Origin: Fragum whitleyi
Lineage: Eukaryota > Mollusca > Bivalvia > Cardiida > Cardiidae
Direction: 5' to 3'
DNA: 64,000 bases
Assembly (NCBI GenBank): GCA_948146395.1
Contig: OX411544.1
Location: 91,237,112-91,301,111 of the forward strand
This document shows, piece after piece, positions 1 to 11,019 of the stretch. A model generated the notes under the pieces. The model was not told the DNA's origin. It searched no databases and worked only from the letters and a program-made list of their open reading frames with translations. A program made the translations under genes and the position numbers. Position 1 is the first letter of the stretch. Every line of letters starts with the position of its first letter.

Positions 1-470
1 AGAAAACTATTCCAAATTTAAAATATGCAGACATGTTCTCGATTTTTTAATTTAATCCTTCTCTGGATAAAATGCAGTGGAAAAAATAGAAATTAATTAT
101 CCTTTCCAAATTGTTTTCATTGAGATGTAAAAAAAAGATATTAAGCTGCAAACATAATTGAATTAAAAACTTTATTAGGAATATAATATTGTCAGGTGGT
201 AACTGAACTCTTTTTTTTTTTTTTGTCAGGGGTGATCTATTTTTCCATTTTCAGACAGAAATACTTCACCTACAGACTATTTTTGGTCACCAAAGTAAAA
301 TAAATCTATAAATACTTTCAATTACTGGATAAAATAAATCATCGGGGCCAGTGCAAAATTATTGAAAGTTTCTTTTTATGTAAAAAGTCTTACAATAGTT
401 TAGCACTCAGATATCAAAATGTCCCATTACTCCTACATTACACTAATATGAATTCATATTGTCATTTCAG
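1..470. other. Upstream intron / flank of the YqaJ gene
   Basis: AT-rich non-coding DNA with a T tract near 210-224. A good 3' splice site (pyrimidine-rich, ending in TTTCAG at 465-470) closes it. I therefore read this stretch as the end of an intron whose 5' exon lies left of the window. An in-frame ATG at 448 also exists, so an unspliced start cannot be excluded. Confidence 0.5.
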
Positions 471-1911
471 ACTGACAGCATATGAGAGGAATAAAAACTT
501 TGGTCAGGGAGACAATCTAGAGCCAGAGTATGTGATGTCCCTTCCAAAAACTGGAATGTACTTTGACCTTAATTCAGATTCAAAGTTTTCTGGGATAGAG
601 TTTGGAGAAGTGAATCAGTTCCTAGAAAAATGTGGCACGTGTCTTGATGGTCACATTGAGAAACTATACGAAGAGCGACTATTACGGTTTGTAAGGTTAG
701 CCAATGAAGAGGATGTCTTTTTAAAAGCCAATTGTTACGCCGAAATGAAAAGAGGACTCTGCTATACCATTGACATTAGGCTTAACCAACAAGGGCTAGT
801 AATAGAAACCCAATGTGAATGTGCAGCAGGAATGGGGCCTACAGCACACTGCAAGCATGTACGCTTAGTTTTATATTCAGCAGCTATGTTCTCGAAGAAA
901 AAAAGTATAAAGACAGAACAGACCTGTACTCAAAGGCTACAGACCTTTCATAAGAGTAAAAAATTTATTGGAAGTCCTTTAAAGGCATCTTCTCTGAATT
1001 TACCTGGAGCTGATGAAATAACCAATATTGACTTTGACCCCAGACCAGTACACTTAAGAAATATGCCCTCATATGCAGACTATTTTAGAAACACTTGTTT
1101 AAATTTTCCTGGAATTTCAAAATTACCTATCTTTCAAACATTTGAGCCGGCAAATATGGTTGCGGTTGCACTTGACCATGATTATTTTCCTCAAACACCA
1201 GAAGAAAGGTTTCTTAATTTAATGAAAATTTCTACAATTTCGGAAGAGGAGATTAGAAAAATTGAAAAGAAAACTGTTGGCCAAAATTTAAATAGTATGT
1301 GGAGGGAAGAAAGGACAAAAAGGCTAACCTCTTCTTTGTTTGGGCGTATCTGCAAGGCTACAGAGCGTACTGATAAAGATAAACTAGCCAAGTCTTTAAC
1401 CGAGACAAAGATCATAACTGCAGCCCCTTTAGAACATGGTCTTAAACATGAGCCGATAGCCATTCAACGGTTCACTGCAGAAAATGATATTGTAGTCAGG
1501 CCCTGTGGACTTGTCATATGTAAAAATAAACCTTTTATTTGTGCTTCTCCTGATGGGATCATCAATGATACACATATTGTTGAAGTGAAATGTCCTTTTG
1601 TATCTAGAGATAAAGAAATCTCTCCTAAAACTGTGCCTTATTTAAAAGAAAATGCTAATGGAGAACTTTACTTGGTTGAGTCGCATGATTATTTTTACCA
1701 AATTCAGGGTCAATTACTCTGCACTGGGGCAAAACAATGTACAATGATTATTTGCACAGCAGATAAATTAAAAATAAAGGATATCAAGTATATCAACATT
1801 ATGAGGAATGAAGATTTTATACTTAAGATGCAACAGGGGCTGGAAAATTTCTATAACAATCACTTTAGAAAAGCTTTACTTAATAAATTCTTTTACAAAA
1901 TTGCAGAGTAA
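471..1911 (+). CDS. SWIM zinc finger + YqaJ-like nuclease (last exon, transposon-associated)
   Basis: About 480 residues, open to a stop at 1911. A SWIM-type zinc finger (CxC, nine residues, CxH; CECAAG...HCKH) sits near residues 123-137. A YqaJ/lambda-exonuclease-like domain follows in the second half: the EHGLKHEP segment, then an SPDG followed by an EVKCP, which is the D...ExK nuclease core, then a YQIQGQL segment. Proteins with this SWIM plus YqaJ layout are common in mollusc and cnidarian genomes. The YqaJ domain is also the second protein of ISL2EU/IS4EU DNA transposons. It faces the THAP-DDE transposase gene at 5.4-7.5 kb, which fits one two-gene element. The frame is intact. The start is uncertain: either spliced at 471 (phase 2) or an ATG at 448. 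Confidence 0.8.
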
Positions 1912-4900
1912 TTTTGAAAATTGCAATTATTTTGGCACTTGCTGAGTGAAAAATTCCTATCCAGTTTGCAATGCTTTTGATCCTAGGCTTATGAGTTCCA
2001 TCTGCGGCTTGGTTTACCTATATTGATGGCTCAGCACGAAAGTTATAACTGCCTATATGTTAAAAGGCAGTTACAACTGTTTCACCCTGAGCCATCAATA
2101 TCTGACATTTCCATGGCTCAACACAAACCTATTGTGAGTACCTAGATAAACATAAGCACTAACAATAGTATTGAGTTGAGGCAAAGCTGTTGATTTTAAT
2201 AGCCGTAGTGATTGTGGCACCCATCTTTAAGCCCCCCACCCCACCCCACCCCACCCCTTACACATACTATCAAATCACACTAGACAAATTATAAGCCTAT
2301 ATAGGATAGGCAAGTAGTGGCTTAAATGAAATGTTGTGGTTATACACCAGTGTTGGAAACAACAGAAAACTATGGGTAGATGCACCAGCCAAAAAAATAT
2401 AACTGCAGTACTGATGAAAATGGTGAATGAGCAAAATGTAGTAACCCCTGCTGCACTTAATTTTGTATCGCCCAACAAATTGTTCCTGAGAATCAGTAAA
2501 TAAAAGAGAATTTGAACTGATTTGTATAGTGTACACATTCTATATATTGATATAGGAAATATTTAAGGATTTACAAAAGAAACCTAACCTTTATTCTATT
2601 GCTTTTAAAAGATGTTTAAAAAATTGCCAACTTTTGGACCATTTTGACCAGCCAAGACCTTTTTTTCTACAATAATCGACAGGGGTAGGCTAAGATCAGA
2701 CAGCATTTTCTGCAGGCTGATCATAGTCTATATTGACTGGTAAGGCTTCTTCTACATTTGCAATATGAAAGGAATAGTATGAAAAGGGTTACATTAATAA
2801 AAACAAGAGAATATAATCATTACTTTATTTGTCATAAATTGTGAGTGTTATACTATGTACACATAAAAGATTTCTTGAAATCAAAAGTATGTTTTATAAA
2901 TAATTACTCCTGTCATATCAATACATTTCTACTGGTCTACAATCTAGGCCATGTTAGGCTCAAAAACAGTAATTTTTAAAAATTTGAGTAAAATTGCATT
3001 AGCAATTTCAAGTCCAAGAGCACTGGAAGCAATATTCTTGAATCAAACACTTGAGTGGAACATTTTGAAAATCATAGACAAGTAGGGCTAGAAAGGGCTA
3101 AACAGGTTGTGTTACACAAGATCAAGCTGTACATATATGCAGACTGATCAATGTCTATAACTCAAAATGGTTTCCCATGTCAAAAAGTAAACTCTTTGTA
3201 AACACTATTTTATCAGCAGCTGAGCTCTTGTGTTCATTGCTATATACTTGTAAATAAAAATGTGAACCATCACAGGAAAAGGGATCAACTGGCAACTCTG
3301 TAATATAAATATTTGAAATAAAAGATGTTTATAGATAAAATATTTCAAACATTGAGAAATTTAGTAAAGTGCTAAAGGTTTTTATCCTAGTCATTCTGCG
3401 CAGTCTTCCAGGCTGACTAAGGTTTGTACTTTATGCTCTACCAAGACAGTCCCCTTACTTGTGATGGGTCACAAATAAATTTTTGATAGAATATATAGAA
3501 TATATGCCAATAAAATCAATGTTGAATTAAAAAGGTTTTATTTATTTCAATTAATGGACTGATCCTTTCAAACATATCCCAATAGTGCTTTTATATTATG
3601 ATAAATTGATTAAAAGAAAGCATTGTGGGAAAAGAGGATTTTGTTTTATTTCTTCTCTTTCCACAAAGTTTTCCCCATATCACACTAATACTTTTATTTT
3701 GATGATTTGAATTTATCAAAAATTAGCACTTTCTGTTTTTAAGAACAATCCTTAAAAAGATTAATCTACAGTTGCACACAAGAAAATTATTTCATCATTT
3801 GATGAAATGCCGCAAGACAGCCTATCAGTTATACCAGAATTTGTCTGTAAAATATCTTGGAAAATGATATGCAACCAATGGTGTGAGAGATTTACAAATA
3901 GATGAGAGACTAATGAATTATGTCATTATGACTGTTTTCTTATCTTAAATGAAAGATGAATCAGTCATAGTTTGGCATTCAACCTCAAGATTAAGAGCCA
4001 TTAGTAAATAACAGACTTAGCTAAACAGGCTCTACAGCTGAAGATTTGAGTTGTGGTGCTCAAACACAAATGCTTGTGACTACAGGTTATGAGCTCAGCT
4101 CTTTTTTAACAAAACATAGGGCTTTAGCAATCACTTTTGCATTGTGGCGTTGTTGTAACAAATTTTAATCATTGTCTCATCTCTGTTGTAAGTGAAAAAA
4201 TCTACATGAAACTTGGCATGTGTTCTCTTTTACAAGGGCCACCAGGGCTCTCCGAATCTAGGAGCATTTTGTTAAAGTTATCCTTTTTTAATGAAGATAT
4301 TTTTCGCATTATCCGTTCTTCACAAAGATTTTTTACCCAACAGTGGGTCTCGTAAACTGAATTTTTTTACCGGATGGAGCTCAATTCCACCAGATGGAAC
4401 AATTAAACACATTGTATATGTGGCTAGATTTTATCAGTCAGTTGGTCCTGTGTTCTTGCACAACTTATCGGTCTGGCATGATTTTTACCAGATATGTCAG
4501 TAAAAAATGAATAAAAATGTCTAGCCACTAGGAATATCAAATCTTTTTATCTTACCATTTAGAAAATAGGATCAATGGCAAGGTTTTCTTGATAATATAA
4601 GATGAAGAGAATATTTTTAAAATTCATGGAGGTATGATCAGAAAGAAACAAGCATGATTTGTGAAACGACCAAATTGGAGTCATACACAACTTACATTTT
4701 GATTATATGTCTACATAAATTGAAAAGAAATTCTCGGTTTCCTATATACATTGTAATTTAATGATATAAGCAAGCATAACTCATATTTAAATAATTTTAA
4801 GAACAAAAATATGTAATTACTTTGTGCAATAAAATCAGCTGTAAACTCAACTTTGTTTATCATGGGGGTATGAAGGTGATACAAATTGTCCAAAGGACAA

Positions 4901-5410
4901 AAAATGGTCAGTAAATAAATAATGGAGACAAATATCAAAGCAGTGCATTATTCTGAAAAAAAATTTGGTCACAAGTATAGATTATTTAAGAGACAAGAGT
5001 ATTTTTTCAACTACACATAGGTATGAAACTAAAAACCTTTCACGCTATAAATATGCAAAGTAGATTCGTACATAAGTGTGAATAGGATTTTAGTTTTATA
5101 CCTAAATGAAATCAAAACACATTCTCTTCATATCTCATAATTTAATATAATGAAGCAGAAATTTTAAAGATTTCCATAATAAAGACAGATTTCTTAGGGG
5201 ACTGGTCTGTGAACAGGCTTGCAAATTAGCAATGTACTCAAAATTGTTTTCATGTAGGTATAAAACCCATTCTTCAGCCAATCAGAAAACAAATGTATGA
5301 TTTTCAACGGACACAATCTCTGTTTGATTTATTGGATCAGTTCTACCCGAACTGGGGATTCAGGAATATCGTCCTTTCGAAAATTGGCACATTTAGATTT
5401 TAGAACATAA
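1912..5410. other. Non-coding spacer between convergent genes
   Basis: About 3.5 kb of AT-rich DNA with no supportable gene. It contains a palindromic element at 2020-2102 and a C-rich tract of CCCCA units at about 2229-2258. The rest shows scattered short ORFs of both strands without protein-like composition. If the flanking genes form one transposon, this is its internal spacer carrying both 3' ends. Confidence 0.5.
2020..2102. repeat. Short palindromic element, family P1, copy 1
   Basis: Near-perfect hairpin. The outer arms read ATATTGATGGCTCA and its reverse complement, and the inner arms contain AACTGCCTATA / TAAAAGGCAGTT. A second copy with the same outer and inner motifs (GATGGCTT, GTAACTGCC) lies at 37,893-37,975. 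It is a tiny foldback (MITE-like) element. Confidence 0.7.
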
Positions 5411-7483
5411 TCAAGCATAATTTGGAACTATTCCAGTTCTGAAATTGCAAATCATAAAACATACAAATATTATATCTGAAGAAAACTTTGTTTCTGTCCC
5501 ACTGAGATAACTTTTCAAAATTTTGTAAGTTTTACCAAGGCCAATTAATCTTTCAACATGTACTCTCTTGCTTGATATTTTTCTGTCTGAAACCACAGTC
5601 TTGAAGTTCATTCTATTTTTCTTTTTAAAGAAGGTTGGGACATTGATAGAGATATCTTTAGATGCAAATAAATCTTGAACATTAAATCCTTTATCAGCCA
5701 TGACACTGTCATACTGGTCACATATTTGGACAAGGTTACACCTTTCTACAATTTGTCTGTCACTCGTGGACCCACCAAAAGCTGGAGATACAAAGTTAAC
5801 AAGACCACCTGGGGTACATCCAACCAGTACTTTTACTGTATTCTTATTCTTGTAGGTAGAAAAAGTAGCCTGCTGAGCCCTGGGTGCTTTTGGTTTTTTA
5901 ATAGGGCACTCTGTCCCATCAATTATAACTCTTGTACATGGAAATTTCACTTTAAAGTCATATGGAGAAAAATACCTAACAAGCTTTTGGGTTGGCCATA
6001 TATTATATTCTCTCCATTGCCTACTCATGAAAACTATCCATGTATAAACAATATTTTTAACACATGAATCGGAAACTGAAAAAAATCTTGAAAGTTCAAA
6101 ATTTGTTGTGTATCTCCTTAATTTCATAAGAGTCATAAAAAACTGATCCTCTACCGAGATGCCAACAACTTGGAAATACATATAATTAAGACAATATGCT
6201 GCAGGACCAAGAGTATTCAATACAAAAATAACCTTTGAGTACGTCTCTAGACCTGTATAAAAATGAATTGCTTTATCATCATTCCTAAACTTCTCAACTG
6301 AAAACATTGGGCAGCTTGAAGTCTGGCTTTCTTTGTGTTGAAAAGTTTGTGGCTGTTGTTGAAGAGGCGTTGCGTAGTACACCTCCGATTCTTCAATAAC
6401 TGCCTCTTCTACCATGTCCACCTCTTCTGAGAAGCTTGCCTCCAACTTCTCTCTACAAGCCTCATCAAGCTTCAATTTCTTGGCACATCTTTTTTCAGCC
6501 CTGGCTCTTCTTCCAACTCTGGCATTACTTTCCTCTGATGTCCAGGGGAAAACGCTTGGAACAGCATCTGGTTTTAGTCTTCTTAAAGAATGACATTTAC
6601 CTGAAAATATAAAATTAAATAAATATTTGGAATCCTGGTGATTATTGGAATACTGAGTCTCCATTTCCAAATTTTGCATTCATTCCAGGGGAGACAAGGT
6701 ATGTATCACAGAGTGGTGGATTCTGAGTTCAAGTCTGTGAATGTTATGCGCTGAACTCACACACATTTATGATTGAATACATGTAAGTTGCCGGGTAAAC
6801 GTTGTCGCGAAGTTCTTTCATTATTTAGAGGGAGAGTAAGAGGTTTAAGGTTCCAGACCTTGACTGGTTGATTGTTTGTTTGACCTGAGACAATAATAAA
6901 ACAGACATCTAACAGTAAAATATTCAAAATCCATGTCATTGTAGACACAAAATATCAATGAGCTTGTACTCACTGTATCAATAACATAAAATATCCTTCA
7001 CATCATTCTTTTCAATCTAATGTATACACAAAACAAGAAATTGATTACTGTAAACAAAGATATGGCACTGTTTTTCTTACTATGGCAAGGACATTACTTT
7101 CAATGGCATGAAAATACTTCAATTTAAACAAACAAATCATCCATCATGACTGTTGACTTTTTCGAAACGCGTTTTCTACTTTCACTTTCGTTTTATGCAG
7201 TGTAAATGTACTGTTCATTCACTTCAACGATTTATAGCTTTCATAGTATTATTTCTTTTGAAAGATCAACTAACTAACCGTAATTCGTTTGTTTTAAGTA
7301 GTCGTCTGGTTTGAAATGGTTCCGACAAACAACAGAAGATTTCGTCGGCACCCAAGGCTTCTTCGTCACTTCGTCGAGTCTACGAATCGCTTGGATCCAT
7401 TTAGAACGTATTTCAGGGTCTGATGGAAACTCGTGTCCCCCTCTCAAATGACAATCTGGTACGGAACAACACGTTCCAGGCAT
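5411..7483 (-). CDS. THAP-domain DDE_4 (Harbinger/IS4-like) transposase, two exons
   Basis: Exon 1 (7483 to about 7281) encodes a THAP zinc finger: CCSVPDC near the start, a tryptophan in KWIQAI, and VCRNHF, giving the C2CH ligands. A donor follows (G|GTTAG). Exon 2 starts at about 6604 after a TTTTCAG acceptor. The phases join and bring in AVPSVF, which is the family's AVPTIF box. Exon 2 then holds a basic, acidic linker, a helix-turn-helix-like region, and the DDE_4 catalytic domain: IIDGTECPI (first D), VMADKGF (second D) and HVERLIG (E). The stop is at 5411. The reading frame is unbroken, so it is a young transposase or a domesticated gene. The opposing YqaJ gene at 0.5-1.9 kb supports an ISL2EU-type element. 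Terminal repeats were not found. Confidence 0.8.
6605..7280 (-). other. Intron of the THAP-DDE_4 gene
   Basis: Bounded on the minus strand by GTTAG at the donor side and TATATTTTCAG at the acceptor side. Both exon frames end in stops soon after the splice sites, and splicing restores one frame. Short ORFs inside are chance. Confidence 0.75.
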
Positions 7484-7599
7484 AATTGTTTGATGAAATT
7501 GTTTTTCTTTTCCAATTTCCTTTGTTTACAAGATTACGATATTGAAGGTAAATAAGCGAATGTATCCGAATAGGATGGACCGGGACCCACGGCGCCACC

Positions 7600-8500
7600 T
7601 ATTCAAGAACGACAACTCACTACTATTTGCCATTGACTAAAGATCACTAAAATGACTAATATCAGTATTTTGATGAAAAGTAGTTAATAAAAGTAGGAAA
7701 AGACGGAAAGAAGCTCCGAGGCACGAAGCACGAAGGGATTCAGTTTTCTTTCAAAATAAAAATGGATCAACCTTTTTGGATGAAAACTTATCTGGTTTTC
7801 GATAGTGGATACGAGAACCGCTTTGAAACAAACACCAATTTAAGGAACATCTCATACCGCAATGTATATCATAATAAACACTTCATATGTGACTTCTTTT
7901 TATCATTGGTATAATTAAAATAAAAACAACAATAAAATCTTCTTAACTTGATGTCGGAAAGGTAAATTAGGTAACTGGAAACATAAAGACAACAACAAAA
8001 AACTCTTTTTATCTGTAAACATAAACATTTAGGTAACGTAAATACTGAAAATCAACGTTTAATACGTTCTTTCATAAAGAAAGAATAAACATGTATTTTG
8101 TCTGATAACAAATAATAAAATGTTCATAAGTCTACGAAAATAGGTAACGTCCGGAACTTGATAATATAAAAGAAAATGATAAAATATCCTAAAGTCTACG
8201 ACAAAAGAGTAACGTAAGAAATAGTAAATTAACTGTAGATTTTTTACAACTTCAAAACTTTAGCTTGAATGTCAAGCTAGTGAGTTACGTTTGTTACATC
8301 AAAACCAGCCTACAAAAACGTTAAATCTTTACGTAAGACGATGGATTCCTTTGCAGAGTGAAATGTTGACTAGATTAAGAACCGAAAAAAAACCTACTTT
8401 TCATTACTGGTGAGTTTTTCAAGCCCCTCATCAGATTCACCGACAAACACTTCTTATGGGATATTGGCGAGTTAAACTCCCTCAACATCTTCCTGGTGAT
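7600..8500. other. Non-coding, AT-rich
   Basis: No ORF with protein-like composition. It contains several AGGTAACGT-like words (7977, 8034, 8142, 8209) but no clear repeat unit. It presumably includes the right end of the THAP/YqaJ element, which I could not delimit. Confidence 0.4.
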
Positions 8501-8508
8501 CATCCTTA

Positions 8509-10158
8509 TCAGAAAAAAGTGTGATTGCACAACATTTCAACGAACTTTTCTGGAACAATTAAGTTGTCCTTCCACCAACTGTCTCGAATACCTGGGTGAT
8601 CTGGTTTATCTACAAGAGAATGTAAACATGTAAATGTTAGGTATTTAATCCTCCTAATATGCATTTCTAGAGATGAACGAAATGGTGGAAGCAAACTAAT
8701 ATCAGTTTCATCGGAAACCTTGAGTACATAGCCGGTATTACTGATTTGGCATTTTCTTATGAACGTTTCTTACCAAAGTTTGTTGATGCTTTTTCATTGC
8801 GTATCACCATAAAATGGACGTGTGAATGCTTCCATGTCGTTTATGATTGTTTCCGAATAATGCTTCTCATTATCAATTCGCCTGAGAATCGAAATACACT
8901 GAACATTTCACTCCAGTGGCTTCAAATGAGTAAGTTTACCTCGCTTGACAAATGCATGGGTGGTGTCAAAGCCTTTTAAACAGTGCATTGCTGGTAAAAT
9001 GGAACTAATATGTTGACATTATCATTAAGACAAAAAGGCGACGTTTGTTACCAAAACCAGTCTATAAAAAGAACTTTTGTATATTGTATAGCTACCTTTC
9101 TGTAATTTAAAAGCAGTATCAGAACTTATTTGTCTGGGAATCTTGAAATGAAATTTACAATGTAGTCCAATTCTGATGTCGGCTTCCTTTTTGAGAATAA
9201 ATTGATATTTTCGGACAAAACGGAGACGATCGCGTCAGTGTCACAAGAAAGTCAATAAGCCTTTTCGCCTATTACAAAAAAAAAAAAAAAAAAATCTGTT
9301 TTTTTAAGTTGGGAGCATATTTTTCATTTTTTTACTGCTCAAATATTCATCTGATGAGCTGTGTTTTATCTTGTGAACTGAAACCTCGCTTTTACTCATT
9401 TCAGTACGTTGCACAGTTGCCTCAACATTTTGTGCTCTAACATGACGAGTCATGCACCATCTCAAGTAGGCTGCATAGTGTCTACCAAAGCCTATTTTTC
9501 CTCCTTGTGACTTAGCAAGCCGGTTGATTGTTTGTTAAGTAATTTTATCGACGGGGTTTCGGGATAGGCGAACAGATGACCCAGATACACTGAAGCCTTT
9601 TTCTTGTAAGAGCTCTTTAAACACTATATGTATAGTTGAGAGGTTCATCAACGTTCTACCTACCTAGCTCATATTTAGCGAAGTGGCAGCGGTGATACTT
9701 AATAACATTGGACAAAAATTATACAGGACCGCAATGTGAAGGTCTAGATCACTTTTGTTGCCCATATAAGAACCAGAATAATCTGAACAATGTTCATGTA
9801 TCTCGACCAGAATAGAACGGTTTACCATGCGTACCGTGAAGGAATTCGGACTTGAAAACAGTATAATTTTCAAAATAATTTCTGAATTCATCGGAGTCTT
9901 TTTAAGTTTACTGAGTGTTTCTGCACAAGGATTTTCTATGAGATGACTAATCATTGTTAATGTGTCATCAGAGATACTTTTATTTCTTGGTTGTTCTTCT
10001 TCAACTCTCTCAAAATTGAGCCTTTCAAAAATTTCCAGAACTAGTAAATGTACTTTTAGAGTTCTGTTAAAGTGTTTCCTGCTCAGCAGCCTAACAAATG
10101 ACCCACTTGCACAAATGCCTGATTTAATAACTATTTCTGAAAGACCAGATCCTTTCAT
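8509..10158 (-). pseudogene. Degraded transposon-type protein gene (GCDTTS/LPP-motif family)
   Basis: On the minus strand several protein-like pieces follow one another with stops and frame changes between them. An ORF at 10158-9664 (164 aa) is not recognised. A piece at about 9500-9340 contains YAAYLRWCMTRH. A piece at about 8990-8800 contains KGFDTTHAFVKRGK, a decayed form of the GCDTTSAFxGKGK motif. Then comes a D-x-EAFxxxFYG segment, and finally LLPPFRSSLEMHIRR (8730-8509), matching the family's LPPT..L..H..R motif. The motif order is that of a large uncharacterised protein family repeated in mollusc, cnidarian and fish genomes and thought to be mobile. In-frame stops around 8790-8930 show that it is dead. 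The molecular function of the family is unknown to me. Confidence 0.55.
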
Positions 10159-10667
10159 TAACTCCCCAAGTGTTCAAAATAAAGAACAGATAGTGTGAGG
10201 GATAAACCTTTTTGGTGACAGCCAATTCAAGAAAATCAATAATATAGTCTTGACTGACCACATGACTCGCAGCAATTGATTGTTCTAAACATACTGCACA
10301 GTTGAGTTTTCGTTCATTGACTCATTCAGTGGAGCCAGGTTTTCAATGATGGGCAAGCTAGATTCCCTTATCGTACATGTCTGTGAGTAAGAAAGGCTAC
10401 CAAAACTATAACTTTCCACAAAATATGTTTCTGAAGCTTGCCTTTCAGTTTGTCCGTTTTATAATTTTTTTATTATAGTATTCTTGGTGCTTATCAAGGA
10501 GTTAAGTTAAATAACGCTCTCGAATAATAGACAGCCGTTCAACGCCACCACAAGCCAATATGTTTTCTTCAATATAGGAAATAATGAACTGGAAAGCGGC
10601 ATTATGAGCTGCCTGTGACAGAGATGTCGTACCTTCGAGCGGTTTATGCCTTGTGACCCATCTGGGA

Positions 10668-11019
10668 TACTGTAAAACTTGTTTAAAGCGACCACTAAGG
10701 GGACCACCAAAAAGCGATCGGTTATGGGAATGGTCGCTTAACACAAAATATCATGATAAATGTGAGTGTTCATTTTGATAGCATTTATAGATTGTCGGTC
10801 GAGTCGTCCTGAAACCTATGATGTTCGAACCCATTAGAACCGTCTTATTAAGACGATTCCAATGGGCTCCAACATCATAAGATCCAATTATAACAAATTT
10901 TCGTTCAGACTGTCCTCTTTTCCAGAGATTTTGCTTACAATGAAGGGACTTTTTAATGATTGTCGCTTAATAGAATTGGTCGCTCGATAGACGTGGTCGC
11001 TCGAGCAATATCGACTGTA
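10668..11019. repeat. MITE family M1 (GGTCGCT), copy 1
   Basis: A 352-bp element. Inverted ends begin TACTGTAAAACTTG..GCGACC on the left and end GGTCGCTCGAGCA..GACTGTA on the right. The centre is a palindrome (CCGTCTTATTAAGACGATTC). Sub-terminal GGTCGCTTAA-type words repeat inside. The copy at 23,114-23,462 has the same ends, centre and length. TA at both ends suggests a TA target duplication, as in Tc1/mariner-type elements. It has no coding capacity. Confidence 0.8.
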
